A stretch of DNA of 64,000 nt from DATAES01 sp963721305 (GTDB taxonomy: Bacteria > Actinomycetota > Acidimicrobiia > Acidimicrobiales > JACDCH01): NCBI GenBank assembly GCA_963721305.1, contig CAVRIR010000004.1, forward strand, positions 744,001 through 808,000, in the 5' to 3' direction. The position numbers were made by a program, and so were the translations under genes. Of the stretch, positions 1 through 9,375 are shown one piece after another (positions within the stretch are counted from its first letter, which is position 1; every line of letters begins with the position of its first letter). The notes beneath the pieces were generated by a model, which was not told the origin of the DNA, searched no databases, and was given only the letters and a program-made list of their open reading frames with translations.

Positions 1-735
1 GGTCTCGAGCCGTTGCACCCGGGAACGAAGGGGTTCGACGCTGTCCGAGGAGTCCGCCTCTTCCACGCATCGGTTCGCCGTCTGATCTTGTCCGACCCGA
101 GCATGCACTGGGACGAGCACGAGCTCGGCAAGCCGGTCAACCAAGAGGATCTGCTCGGCACCCTGACCGTGTTCAGTCTCGTGGTCGTCGATTCGCTCGA
201 GACGTTGGGCGTCGACGTGACGAGCGCGCGCGGACGCGCCGACCGAGACGCATACATCCATTTCTGGCTCGTCGTCGGCTTCCTGATGGGCATCGACTAC
301 GAGCGACTGCGTCATCAGCAGCTCAAGCCGAACCAGCAACCGTTGAACTTCGACGAGCTTCGAGTGCTGGGCGCGGCGATCTTCCGCCGGCAGACCGAAC
401 CCAGCCTCGGCGGGCAGACGTTGATGTCCGCGTTGCTCGACACGACCAAGCGAATGATGCCGCCCTTCATGAAGGGCTATCCGGCGGCCGCGACGCGTGG
501 GCTCATCGGGATGGAGCGGGCAGACACACTCGGCGTTCCGCCAGCCGGTCCTGCACGTCTGGCCTTCGACTTGCTTCGAGTCGCGACCCGAGCCTTCACG
601 CCCAGGGGTCCTGGCGTGGGGTTTGCCGCCTTCTCGCGATGGACGACCAAGTCGCTCTATCGCAACTGGATCGACTCGAATACCGGCGAGTACCCGCCCT
701 GGCGACACGAAGCGGTCAAGAACTGGCACTTGTGA
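1..735 (+). CDS. DUF2236 (MpaB/Lcp-type oxygenase) protein, 5' partial
   Basis: The reading frame is open from base 1, so the gene begins outside the window; only the C-terminal 244 residues or so are visible. The segment GFDAVRGVRLFHASVRRLIL carries the His expected of the DUF2236 / MpaB / rubber-oxygenase (Lcp) family, in which a histidine ligates heme b; these enzymes oxidise hydrophobic substrates. A further family-like stretch follows (HFWLVVGFLMGIDYERLR). A TTG at 13 could act as a start but would lose the N-terminal half. The gene converges with the SARP regulator downstream. The substrate cannot be inferred. Confidence 0.7.
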   Translation, partial: GLEPLHPGTKGFDAVRGVRLFHASVRRLILSDPSMHWDEHELGKPVNQEDLLGTLTVFSLVVVDSLETLGVDVTSARGRADRDAYIHFWLVVGFLMGIDYERLRHQQLKPNQQPLNFDELRVLGAAIFRRQTEPSLGGQTLMSALLDTTKRMMPPFMKGYPAAATRGLIGMERADTLGVPPAGPARLAFDLLRVATRAFTPRGPGVGFAAFSRWTTKSLYRNWIDSNTGEYPPWRHEAVKNWHL

Positions 736-761
736 GCGGGACGCCGGACTCGGATGCCGGC

Positions 762-3700
762 TCAGGACGGCCCGATGGTGTCGACTTCGCTACAGCGCCG
801 TAGCAGGAACGGTGCCCGGTGGGCGGTGCCGATCTCGCGGACTTCGTCGAGCAACGACGCGACATCCGACGGCGGCGCGCCGGCGAGCAAGCGCACGCGC
901 GCGAGCTCCAACTTGCTCTCGCCGAGGAAGAGCGGTGCGCGCACGCGCTTGTGAGCGGCGACGGCGCGCTCCAGATGCTCGATTCCGAGATCCGGACGCT
1001 CGAACGTAGCTGCGAGCATGCCGAGGAAGTGCCACCCGATCGGTTTCGGGATCGTGGTGCTCGAGAACAGCTCTCCGTACGGAATGAGCGCGTCGTAGAT
1101 GTCGCGCGCGCGGTCCCGATCGTCGAGACAACTCGCGAGATAGGCGATGTTGTAGAGCGTTGTGGCCGCGAGCATGTCGCGTCGCGGGGGTAGCGGCGAT
1201 GGTTGCATGATCCTCTCGTACGCGGCGCGTGCCACATCGCGTTCACCGCCGTCATAGAGATAGCGGGTCAACGCCCAGCCGACGTCGAGACCAGGCTGTC
1301 CAGCCAGGTCCTTGAACTCGACCACGGCGTCGCTGCGATCCTGCCATCGGTGGATCTCCATGGCCTGTTCGCTGAAGAAGATGAAGGCCTCGGCCTTCTG
1401 CCCGGCTCGTCGGCCGAGCTCGAGTGTGTGGAGCGCGCCGAGCTCTGCACCGTCGAGATCTCCTTCGAGTACGCGTCGGGCGGTCAGCATGTTGCTGGCC
1501 TGCCATTCCAATCGGGGTTGGCGCAGCTCCGCAGCAAGCGCGATTGCGAGTTCCTGCATCTCGTTGATGAGCGCCACGTCGCCCGCTTCCCAGCTGGTGC
1601 TTCCGTTCACGAACACGTTGTCGAAGCTGATCGCCGGGTCGCCGAGGTCCTCCGCGATGTCGCGCACCTCCTCGAGGATCTCGAGCCGCTCGGCGAGTGT
1701 GTCGGGCGACAGGATCGTCATGCTCCGCATCAGCAGGACGCTGGCAAGCGTGCGGACGTCGCCGATCCTGCGAGCCATCGCGACGGCGCGTTCACTGATC
1801 CCGAACCGCGGCGCTGCGTCCTCCGCCCACACGATCTCGGACGCGAGCGTCGCGAGAAGCAACGAGAGCTCGGGGGTCTCCTCCGAGCCTTGGGTCTCGA
1901 TCGCGCGCCGGAGTGCCTCGACGAATTCGGAATCGGTCTGGCCCACCCTCGGAAAGAATCCGCGATTGATGGCGAGCAGCGATGCCGCCTGTCGGCGACT
2001 GTCACCGAGCTGTTCCGCGAGTGCGTTCGCTCGCAGGAGCGTGTCGCGTCCTCGCTGCCCCGAGCGGAGCTCGGCCTTTCCGAGCGCCAGCAGGAGGTCG
2101 AACTCTGCTTCGACGGGGACGGGACGGCGCAGCTGCCGTGCCCGCTCGACTGCCGCGACCCCGCGTCGAGCGACGTTCACGGCGTCCTCGAACGCGAGTC
2201 GGTCGAGCGCCGCGTCGGCGGCCTGGGTCGCGTACAGGACGGCTTTGTCGGGATCGGCGTCCGCGTAGTGGTAGGCCAGCTCGGACAAGCGTTCCGCGAC
2301 ATCGGCGGTTCCGACCTGCTCGATCGCCTCGGCGACGCGAGAGTGCAACCGGACTCGGCGACTCTCACTGAGCCGGTCGTACAGAGCGCGGCGGATGATG
2401 GCGTGCGCGAAGGTGAACCGGTCAGCGGCCGTCTCGTCGATCAGGCCTGCGAGCGTGGCGTCCTCCAAGGCTCGCAGCATGGGCTCGGCGTCGAGCTCGA
2501 CAATCGCTTGGAGCACAGGAACATCGAACGCAGGACCCATGACCGCGGCGAGCGTGAGCGTGTGCTGCGCGTCGTCGGTCAAGCGCGCGAAGCGGCGGAG
2601 CACCACATCGCGCGCCGCCGCGGGAACACGAATGTGGTCGGGCCACGGTGTCGACCGCGTTGCGTTCGAGCCCGCGGCGTCCGTGCGTGAGATCGCGCCC
2701 GTCTCGATGAGGCTGCGGATCGTTTCGTTGACGAAGAAGGGATTGCCCCCCGTTTCGGCGTGCAGCGTGCGTGCGAATCGGCGTCCGGCGTCATCGAGGT
2801 CGTAGCCGGCGGCGGCTTCGACGAGCGCTTCGACCGAATCTGAGTCCAATCCGTGCAACGAGTAGAGGAGCAGGTCGCGAATCGGAGTGCTCACGCTTGC
2901 TTCGGCGAGCATGCGCGCGAGCGGATCCGCGTCACCGACCTCGGAGTCGCGATAGGTCCCAACCACGAAGAGCCGCGCCATGCGGTCGGACCGAAGGACG
3001 TGGCGCAACATCAGTACCGTCGGGGTCGCGGCCCAGTGCAGATCGTCGAGCATCATCACAATCGGTGTGCAATCCGCGGCTGCGTCCAGCCACGACACGA
3101 CCGCTTCGAACAGCCGGTACTGCTCGGTCGCGGGATCGGACAACAGCGGGGGCGCGAGGTCGGCAACGCGATCGGGGAGCTCGGGCAGGAGCCTCACGAG
3201 CTCGTTGGGATAGTTCCCGAGCCCAGCGCGCAGCTCGGCGTCGCTGGAGGTCTCGACGTAGAGACGAAGCGCCTCGACGAACGGCTGGTACGGAACCGCG
3301 AGATCTTCGTCGCACCGTCCGTACAACACGCGTGCGCCCTCGCCCTGTGAGATCAGCGCGAACTCGGCGGCGAGTCGGGTCTTGCCGATTCCCGGCTCGC
3401 CGCGGAGCAGTACGCAAGCCCGACGTCCGGTGGTCGTCGGTTTCCACCTGCGGATCAGCTCGGCGACGTCGGCGTCGCGGCCGATGAAGGTCGGTCCGCT
3501 GGTCGTCCAACCGGCCGGTCGGGCGGCCACCGGCGCCGAGGCGCGCACCGGGGTCGAGACTGCCGGGACGAGGAGATCCAACGTCGCTCGGCCCTGGAGA
3601 ATCGCCGATTCGACGTTCCGCAGCTCGGCGCTGGGCTCGATCCCGAGCTCTTCGACGAGCGCGTCACGGGCCCGTTGGTAGGCACGTAGCGCATCGGCCT

Positions 3701-4361
3701 GCCGCTGCGACACATACAGAGCCATCATCAGCGAGCTCCAGAGGCGCTCACGTAGTGGATTGCGCGCGACGAGCGTCTCCAGGTCACCGATGACCCCGGA
3801 ATGGTTGCCGGTCGCGAGCCGGGCGTTGATGTGATCCTCGATCGCACTCAGGCGCAACTCGTCCAGGCGCACTGCGGCGGTGGCGATCGCCTCCGATTCC
3901 CGGCGGCAGTCGGCCAGGGCGTCGCCCCGCCACAGCGTGAGCGCGGTACCGAGCGCCTGCTCGGCGGTCGACACATCCCCGGCCGCGAGTGCCCGCCGGC
4001 CGGCGGCGGCGCGCCGCTCGAACGTCCTCGCGTCGATGCAATCGGGATCGACCTGGAGGAAATAGCCGGGTTCGCGCGTTCTCAACACCTCGGCCATATC
4101 GGCCGATTCGAGAAGCCGGCGGAGTCGAGCGATGTGCCCGTGAACCGTCTTGAGGGCTGTTGGTGGCGGCTGCTCACCCCAAAGACCGTCGATGAGCTGC
4201 TCACTCGAAACGACCTCGTTGGCCCGCAGGGCGAGCAGGGCGAGCAGCAACCGCTGCTTGGTGGCGCCGAGGGCGACCGAGCCCGAAGGTCCGCCGACTT
4301 CGAACGGGCCGAGGAGCAGCACCTCCACGGCGAGAGCGTACGCCGGGCCAGATTCAGCCAT
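762..4361 (-). CDS. SARP/BTAD transcriptional regulator with AAA ATPase and TPR-like region
   Basis: A 1199-residue regulator. Residues 10-95 form an OmpR-like winged helix (VEVLLLGPFEVGG onward), residues about 100-260 the BTAD helical domain typical of SARP/AfsR-type activators, and residues 321-328 a Walker A loop (GEPGIGKT) of an STAND/AAA ATPase. The remaining 600 residues are helical repeats. Such proteins are ATP-dependent transcription activators. I chose the ATG at 4361 because GGAAGG lies upstream and the SARP domain starts just after it; the frame is open up to 4565, but that extension is Arg/Ala-rich and overlaps the divergent gene. The target is unknown; the divergent neighbour at 4445 is the simplest candidate. 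Confidence 0.85.
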   Translation of the reverse strand: MAESGPAYALAVEVLLLGPFEVGGPSGSVALGATKQRLLLALLALRANEVVSSEQLIDGLWGEQPPPTALKTVHGHIARLRRLLESADMAEVLRTREPGYFLQVDPDCIDARTFERRAAAGRRALAAGDVSTAEQALGTALTLWRGDALADCRRESEAIATAAVRLDELRLSAIEDHINARLATGNHSGVIGDLETLVARNPLRERLWSSLMMALYVSQRQADALRAYQRARDALVEELGIEPSAELRNVESAILQGRATLDLLVPAVSTPVRASAPVAARPAGWTTSGPTFIGRDADVAELIRRWKPTTTGRRACVLLRGEPGIGKTRLAAEFALISQGEGARVLYGRCDEDLAVPYQPFVEALRLYVETSSDAELRAGLGNYPNELVRLLPELPDRVADLAPPLLSDPATEQYRLFEAVVSWLDAAADCTPIVMMLDDLHWAATPTVLMLRHVLRSDRMARLFVVGTYRDSEVGDADPLARMLAEASVSTPIRDLLLYSLHGLDSDSVEALVEAAAGYDLDDAGRRFARTLHAETGGNPFFVNETIRSLIETGAISRTDAAGSNATRSTPWPDHIRVPAAARDVVLRRFARLTDDAQHTLTLAAVMGPAFDVPVLQAIVELDAEPMLRALEDATLAGLIDETAADRFTFAHAIIRRALYDRLSESRRVRLHSRVAEAIEQVGTADVAERLSELAYHYADADPDKAVLYATQAADAALDRLAFEDAVNVARRGVAAVERARQLRRPVPVEAEFDLLLALGKAELRSGQRGRDTLLRANALAEQLGDSRRQAASLLAINRGFFPRVGQTDSEFVEALRRAIETQGSEETPELSLLLATLASEIVWAEDAAPRFGISERAVAMARRIGDVRTLASVLLMRSMTILSPDTLAERLEILEEVRDIAEDLGDPAISFDNVFVNGSTSWEAGDVALINEMQELAIALAAELRQPRLEWQASNMLTARRVLEGDLDGAELGALHTLELGRRAGQKAEAFIFFSEQAMEIHRWQDRSDAVVEFKDLAGQPGLDVGWALTRYLYDGGERDVARAAYERIMQPSPLPPRRDMLAATTLYNIAYLASCLDDRDRARDIYDALIPYGELFSSTTIPKPIGWHFLGMLAATFERPDLGIEHLERAVAAHKRVRAPLFLGESKLELARVRLLAGAPPSDVASLLDEVREIGTAHRAPFLLRRCSEVDTIGPS

Positions 4362-4444
4362 TCCTTCCTTCCACCACTCGACCACAACCGTTCTGCAACC
4401 GCGCCGGTGGATCGTGATGCTCATCGGGCACTGCGGAAGGGGTG

Positions 4445-5269
4445 ATGCGAGTGCGCTGGCAACGAACGAATCGACGACTGGATGGTCGACAGCAGGCGGC
4501 CGAGCTCGGACGTCTCCCGATGTTCGGGAACTGCGACGACGCCGCGCTGCGACTGCTCGACTCACTCTTGTGTGAATCGTCCGCGGGCGCCGGCCGGGTC
4601 CTCATTCGTGAGGACCTACCGGCGACACAGCTGCTGCTGGTCATGAGCGGGCGCGCGCACATCTCTCGCCGGGGCGAGGTCTTCGGTCTGGCGCAGCGGG
4701 GCGCGCTGGTCGGAGGTCGAGAGCTTCGCGGCCGGACCCGGTACGGGGTGACGATGACAGCGGAGACGCCGATGCGCTTGCGCGCCGCGACCGCTCGCGG
4801 CTTGGCGTCGATGCTCGCCCTCGTGCCGACTCTCGAAGACGCCTTGTGGGGAAACTCGTGCGACGACTCCGGAGTTGCCGACGAGGTCGAGGCGTACCTG
4901 CAGGCACGAACGGAAAGCCCCGAACGAGTTGTCGCCGCCTTGGTCTTCACGGACATGGTCCGGTCGAGGCGGGCGGTTTCCGTGAGGGGCGACCGTTCGT
5001 GCCGTGGTTCGTTCGAGGTGTTCCGCCGCATCGTCACCCGTCAGGTGGTGCGATACAACGGCACGGTCGCCATCATCACTCGTGACGGTGTGCTTGCCCG
5101 GTTCTCGTGTGCGTACAGCGCAGCGCGATGCGCGCGGGCCATCCGTACGGAGCTGCGTGGCCTCGGACTCGACGTGCAAGTCGGACCTCTAACCGGGGCC
5201 ATCGAACCGCCCGAGACCGAGTTGGCCGGCGTCTCCATGCACATCGTCAACCGGCTCGCGGTCGCCTAG
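4445..5269 (+). CDS. cyclic-nucleotide-binding domain fused to a degenerate class III cyclase domain
   Basis: Residues about 20-135 resemble a Crp-type cyclic-nucleotide-binding domain (LGRLPMFGNC... LLLVMSGRAHISRRGEVFG). The second half aligns with class III nucleotide cyclases: ALVFTDMV keeps the first metal Asp and TRDGVLARF keeps the second, but the usual GDG is RDG. The protein stops at HIVNRLAVA, where an intact cyclase continues for another 40-60 residues, so the catalytic domain is cut short and probably inactive. The start is the ATG at 4445 (a GTG precedes it). It is divergent from the SARP regulator. It may work as a cAMP sensor, or it may be a decaying gene. Confidence 0.65.
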   Translation: MRVRWQRTNRRLDGRQQAAELGRLPMFGNCDDAALRLLDSLLCESSAGAGRVLIREDLPATQLLLVMSGRAHISRRGEVFGLAQRGALVGGRELRGRTRYGVTMTAETPMRLRAATARGLASMLALVPTLEDALWGNSCDDSGVADEVEAYLQARTESPERVVAALVFTDMVRSRRAVSVRGDRSCRGSFEVFRRIVTRQVVRYNGTVAIITRDGVLARFSCAYSAARCARAIRTELRGLGLDVQVGPLTGAIEPPETELAGVSMHIVNRLAVA

Positions 5270-5308
5270 GTCAGGTTTGGTGAGCGGCCTCACCTAGGCG
5301 GCCGGATC

Positions 5309-5360
5309 TGGGCCGTCTCGAGCAACCCCCCTTGTATCTCGCATCGCTCGAGACGGCCCA
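5309..5360. terminator. 15-bp perfect inverted repeat between convergent genes
   Basis: TGGGCCGTCTCGAGC at 5309-5323 is exactly complementary to 5346-5360, leaving a 22-base loop that contains CAACCCCCCTT. It sits between the convergent genes ending at 5269 (+) and 5413 (-), so it could end transcription in both directions. There is no long T run on either side, so calling it a terminator rests on position and symmetry. Confidence 0.5.
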
Positions 5361-5412
5361 CTCCTTCTCCGACGGCTGCGAAGGTCGGTGCTTGTCCGGC
5401 GCTACAGCAGCG

Positions 5413-6549
5413 TCAGCGCATCGAACGGAACGCGGCGCGGACCTCGTCGGCGAAGAGCTCGGGTTGCTCGAAGGCAGCGAAGTGCCCGCCGCGTGCGGGC
5501 TCGCCCCAGTGCCGTAGGTCGAGGAACTGCTTGTCGGCCCACCGACGCGACGGCCGGAAGATCTCCTTCGGGAAGATCGAACACGCGACAGGGATGTCGA
5601 CCGGCTCGAAGCTGAACTGGTTGAAGCTCTCCCAATACAAACGCGCCGACGAGGCGCCCGAATCGGTGAGCCAGTACGTCATCACGTTGTCGAGCAACTT
5701 GTCGCGGGGGATGGCGTTTTCGGGATGACCGTCGCAGTCGGTCCACGCGTAGAACTTCTCGACGATCCACGCGCACTGTGCGGCGGGCGAGTCGGCCAGT
5801 CCGTAGCCGAGCGTCTGCGGGCGGGTCGACTGCTGCTTGGAGTAGCCGGAGTCCCACCGGTCGTAGAACGCAGCACCGTCGAGTGCGCTCTTCTCCGCCG
5901 GCGTGAGGTCGTTGAGCATCTCGGCGGCGGGCACGGCTACGACGAGATTGATGTGGATGCCGACGTTGTGGTCGCGGTCGATCAGTCCGAGCGCGCTCGT
6001 CACCGCCGAACCCCAGTCGCCGCCCTGCGCGCCGTAGCGGTCGTAGCCGAGCCTGGCCATCAACTCGGCCCACATCTCCGCGATCTTCGGCACGCCGCTC
6101 CCGGCGCGTGTCGGCTTGCCGCTCCATGCGTAACCGGGCAGCGATGGACACACGACGTGGAACGCGTCGTCCGCCGTTCCTCCGTATGCGGTCGGATCAA
6201 CGAGACGGTCGATCACGTCGTGGAATTCGACGACAGATCCCGGCCAGCCGTGCGTGACGATGAGCGGCAGCGCGTCCTCGTGACGTGAGCGGACATGGAG
6301 GAAGTGGATGTCGAGCCCGTCGATGTTCGTCACGAACTGCGGGAAGGCGTTGAACCGTGCCTCCGCCGCGGCGAAGTCGTAGTCGTTCTTCCAGTACTCG
6401 ACGAGCTCGCGCGTGTAGGCGAGCGGGATCCCTTGACTCCAGTCGTCGACCGTCTCCGCCTCCGGCCAACGCGTGCGCGCAATCCGGTCACGCAGGTCGG
6501 CGATGTCGTCGTCGGTGATACGGACCTCGAAGGGCTTGATGTCGGACAT
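5413..6549 (-). CDS. epoxide hydrolase (EHN-type alpha/beta hydrolase)
   Basis: A 378-residue protein with the N-terminal epoxide-hydrolase domain (residues 1-110, KPFEVRITDDDIADLRDRI) followed by the alpha/beta-hydrolase core. HGWPGS forms the oxyanion-hole motif, GGDWG carries the nucleophilic Asp, and RGGHFAAFEQPE near the C-terminus carries the catalytic His. Family members open epoxides to diols through an ester intermediate in the cytoplasm. Length and motifs are intact. It is monocistronic and starts at an ATG 80 bases from the divergent catalase-like gene. Substrate unknown; detoxification or catabolism of hydrophobic epoxides is likely. Confidence 0.9.
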   Translation of the reverse strand: MSDIKPFEVRITDDDIADLRDRIARTRWPEAETVDDWSQGIPLAYTRELVEYWKNDYDFAAAEARFNAFPQFVTNIDGLDIHFLHVRSRHEDALPLIVTHGWPGSVVEFHDVIDRLVDPTAYGGTADDAFHVVCPSLPGYAWSGKPTRAGSGVPKIAEMWAELMARLGYDRYGAQGGDWGSAVTSALGLIDRDHNVGIHINLVVAVPAAEMLNDLTPAEKSALDGAAFYDRWDSGYSKQQSTRPQTLGYGLADSPAAQCAWIVEKFYAWTDCDGHPENAIPRDKLLDNVMTYWLTDSGASSARLYWESFNQFSFEPVDIPVACSIFPKEIFRPSRRWADKQFLDLRHWGEPARGGHFAAFEQPELFADEVRAAFRSMR

Positions 6550-6629
6550 GCCGCAGTCTGTCGCTCACTTCAGCTTCTCGCTGATCGTCACGTTCACCGG
6601 GTACTGGCCCTCGACCTAGGCTCAACGCA

Positions 6630-7544
6630 ATGAGCGGCGACCTGTCCGAGCGGCTTGTCGACTCGCTCAACGCGACCTATGGCGTCCATCCGGGGCAGCG
6701 GGCTGCTCACGCAAAGGGCATGCTGTGCGCGGCGTCATTCACACCGACGACCGAAGCCGCGCAGCTCAGTTCGGCTCAGCACCTCGCCGCGCCGGTTCGA
6801 GCGCATGTCCGGTTCTCGAACGGTAGCGGTGACCCCACCGCGCCGGACACGCAACGAGACGCGCGCGGCATCGCAGTGAAGTTCTATTTGTCCGGCGCGA
6901 CAACCGACCTGGTCGCCATCTCGTTGCCCGCGTTCTTCGCCCGGACACCGGAGGACCTCCTCGCCTTCAACGAAGCGCGCCGCCCCGATCCGACCACCGG
7001 CCAACCCGACCTGAACAAGGTCGGCGAGTATCTCGGCGCGCACCCTGAGGCCATGACCGCGGTGAACGCGGCGATTACGCAACCAATCCCCGCGAGCTTC
7101 GCCACGCTCACCTACAACAGCCTCCACGCCTTCGGGTTCGAGACCAGCGCCGGGAACGTCCGCTACGGCCGCTACCACCTTGTTCCTGATGCCGGCGAGC
7201 ACTTCCTCACCGACGACGAAACAGGGCAGAAGCCGCACGACTACCTGGGCGGCGAACTCAAGGAGCGGCTGGGCGTCGCACCCGTGGGGTTCCGGGTGAA
7301 CATCGAGATCGCAAGCGACGACGACCCCGTCAACGACTGCACCGCGATCTGGCCTGACGGGCGAGAGACGATCGACGTGGGGCGGCTCGAGATCAACGGC
7401 CTCGCCAACGATCGTGAGCACGACGGCGACATCCTCGTGTTCGATCCCACGCGGGTGACGGACGGGATCGTGCTCAGTGACGATCCGATCCTGCTCGCTC
7501 GTTCCGGAGCGTACGGCGTATCCGTCGCCCGACGAACAGCGTGA
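6630..7544 (+). CDS. small catalase-family heme peroxidase (SrpA-like)
   Basis: At 304 residues this is the short catalase-related family rather than a full 480-700 residue catalase. The distal His lies in GQRAAHAKGMLC, the strand HVRFSNGSGDP and the substrate-channel segment GIAVKFYL follow, and the proximal heme-ligand Tyr is in LARSGAYGVS at the C-terminus. Members reduce peroxides, usually with organic electron donors rather than by dismutation. The following DUF4236 gene starts four bases after the stop, so the two are probably cotranscribed. Confidence 0.85.
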   Translation: MSGDLSERLVDSLNATYGVHPGQRAAHAKGMLCAASFTPTTEAAQLSSAQHLAAPVRAHVRFSNGSGDPTAPDTQRDARGIAVKFYLSGATTDLVAISLPAFFARTPEDLLAFNEARRPDPTTGQPDLNKVGEYLGAHPEAMTAVNAAITQPIPASFATLTYNSLHAFGFETSAGNVRYGRYHLVPDAGEHFLTDDETGQKPHDYLGGELKERLGVAPVGFRVNIEIASDDDPVNDCTAIWPDGRETIDVGRLEINGLANDREHDGDILVFDPTRVTDGIVLSDDPILLARSGAYGVSVARRTA

Positions 7545-7548
7545 CTTC

Positions 7549-8067
7549 GTGCCCTGGGGATTTCGACGCTCGCTGAAGCTGGCTGGTCCACTTCGCCTCA
7601 ATCTGTCGAAGAGCGGGCTGGGACTCTCACTCGGCGTCCCGGGACTCCACATCGGATCCGGCCCACGCGGTCGTTACGTGCGCGCCGGCCTACCCGGTAC
7701 CGGCGTCTACTACCGCAAGTCGTTGAACAAACCCAAGCCCGCGCACGTGCGTGCGCCGACGAAGGCCGAGCAGGAAACGGGATGGATGCGCGCCGTTCAC
7801 GCGTTGCTGTCCGGCGATCCGAAAGCGTGCCTCTCGATCCTCGATGCAGGACCTCTCGGTGGCGGACCCGCGGTCCACATCGAGGTCGACGCTGACGTCG
7901 TGGTCACGCTGCTACCGGACCGGTGCGGCATCGCCGTGCTCCGTGCCGAGGCGCTCGACCGGATCGGTGATCACGACGCCGCGCTCACGCTCGTCGAGCA
8001 AGCGGCGAGCGCTGGTTGTCACGTCGCGGAGGTCGTGGCGACGGAGCTGCGCGCCGCGAAGCACTAG
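7549..8067 (+). CDS. DUF4236 domain protein
   Basis: Residues 1-55 match the DUF4236 pattern (GFRRSLKLAGPLRLNLSKSG, then GLSLGVPGLHIG and a Gly-rich turn PGTGVYYRKS). The remaining 115 residues are alpha-helical with no recognised motif. I place the start at the GTG at 7549, directly before the domain and four bases after the catalase-family stop; the frame is open to 7477, but that would overlap the peroxidase. Function is unknown. Spacing suggests translation coupled to the peroxidase. Confidence 0.7.
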   Translation: MPWGFRRSLKLAGPLRLNLSKSGLGLSLGVPGLHIGSGPRGRYVRAGLPGTGVYYRKSLNKPKPAHVRAPTKAEQETGWMRAVHALLSGDPKACLSILDAGPLGGGPAVHIEVDADVVVTLLPDRCGIAVLRAEALDRIGDHDAALTLVEQAASAGCHVAEVVATELRAAKH

Positions 8068-8085
8068 CAGGTCGCTAGGTATTGG

Positions 8086-8517
8086 TCACGCGTCCGCCCA
8101 CTGGCCGCCCCATGGACCGGCGCCTGTCACTCGCTCGACGGCGATGTGGATGATGTGGCCCGGCGGCGAGTTGTCGACATCGAGGAACTCGACACCGTCG
8201 CCGAGGAACCGCGGCGCCAGCGCCTGAAGCAACTGCGGCGCGCCACCGTCGGTGATGTGCGCTCGACCGTGTACGACCGCGTAGCGGTTGAGGTTCGGGC
8301 CGGCCTTTCCTTCGACCTCGAAGCTGACCGCGACGCGCGAGTCGCGTCGGAGATTGCGGAGTTTGGCGCCGCCACCGAGATGCGCCACCAGCAACTCGTC
8401 ACCGTCGCGTCCCACCCAGATCATGCTGACCTGCGGTGCACCATCGGCATCGACGGTCACGAGATGGCCGTGGACACCGTTGTCGATCGCGTTCTTCAGA
8501 TCGGGATGCAACTCCAT
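8086..8517 (-). CDS. PPOX-class split-barrel oxidoreductase (probably F420- or flavin-dependent)
   Basis: A 143-residue single-domain protein with the split beta-barrel fold of pyridoxamine-5'-phosphate-oxidase-like enzymes: residues 18-35 (HGHLVTVDADGAPQVSMIW), then LRNLRRDSRVAVSFE, the typical cofactor-side strand. Actinobacterial members of this size mostly use F420 and reduce small redox substrates. The cofactor cannot be decided from sequence alone. It converges with the DUF4236 gene, only 18 bases away. Confidence 0.75.
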   Translation of the reverse strand: MELHPDLKNAIDNGVHGHLVTVDADGAPQVSMIWVGRDGDELLVAHLGGGAKLRNLRRDSRVAVSFEVEGKAGPNLNRYAVVHGRAHITDGGAPQLLQALAPRFLGDGVEFLDVDNSPPGHIIHIAVERVTGAGPWGGQWADA

Positions 8518-8619
8518 GACGAAAGGCTACGGGTGACATCTCGGCGTTCGTGAACTGCGAGAGCGGCGCCGTGACATCGAGGATGCTGCAATCGCGCCAC
8601 CGTTGGTCGGGCCCGCACT

Positions 8620-9279
8620 TCACGCGGCAGGCGTGAGCACCTCGGCCAGCCGACGGTAGCGGCGCCGGTTGAGCAGGTACACGATCCGCAAGGGCGGCGC
8701 GGATCGGAACCATGTGTTGCGCTGTTTCGACGTCGCATTCTCGGCCATCCACGGGACCATGAAGCCCGCCTGTGCCCGCGGCGTCGCCTTCCTCACCTTC
8801 GCCTCGAGCTCCTTGTACTCGTCGCCGGGCACGTTCGACACCATGAGAGGAAGCGCGATCTTCTCCTCGAGGTCGAGATGCGTATTGAGGTGTTCGACCA
8901 TGGTCGACAGGTCCCGCACCACCTTGGCGCGGTCGGCGGCGAAGTCTCGTCCAGTGTCATCCAGCGCGGCCAGGCCGGTTGCGACCTCCTGCAGGACGCC
9001 ATCGAGCTGGTGGTGCTGTGCCATCAGCTCATCGGATTGCATCGCGCTCTCGCCCACTCGGGCCGCCAGTGCCGGAAAGAAGATCTGGTCCTCGTGCGTG
9101 TGATGGGCGACGAGCTGCTCTCGATACCGGTCGTAGTACTCGCGCGTCCCAGCGAGCCGCGTGCGGTCTTGCGGTTCCAAGGCCGCCGCAGCTTCGACGA
9201 GTCGTGCGCCGTCCGCCCTCAACGCCTGATGGATGAGCTCCACAAAGGTGAGGTCAGGCACGGAACGGTCTGTACTCAT
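8620..9279 (-). CDS. hemerythrin-domain protein
   Basis: A 219-residue four-helix bundle with the hemerythrin HHE ligand pattern: ELIHQAL near residue 17, HHTHEDQIFFPAL, AQHHQLDG and HLNTHLDLEEKIALP. These histidines and acids bind a di-iron centre that senses or stores oxygen or handles nitric oxide. The C-terminal 50 residues (MVPWMAENAT onward) form the extension common in actinobacterial members. It is divergent from the cyclase gene at 9376. Confidence 0.85.
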   Translation of the reverse strand: MSTDRSVPDLTFVELIHQALRADGARLVEAAAALEPQDRTRLAGTREYYDRYREQLVAHHTHEDQIFFPALAARVGESAMQSDELMAQHHQLDGVLQEVATGLAALDDTGRDFAADRAKVVRDLSTMVEHLNTHLDLEEKIALPLMVSNVPGDEYKELEAKVRKATPRAQAGFMVPWMAENATSKQRNTWFRSAPPLRIVYLLNRRRYRRLAEVLTPAA

Positions 9280-9375
9280 TCGGCGTGTCTAACAGGATCG
9301 GTTTCTTCCAGCTCGAGACGGGTCCGGCCCTGACTCGGGTCGGGCGGCCGCCGCGGTCGGTCTGATCTGCCAGAG

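Noticed and set aside
1203..2690. Long plus-strand open frame opposite the SARP regulator
   Set aside because: Antisense shadow typical of high-GC DNA; its translation has no family pattern, while the minus frame encodes clear SARP and AAA motifs.
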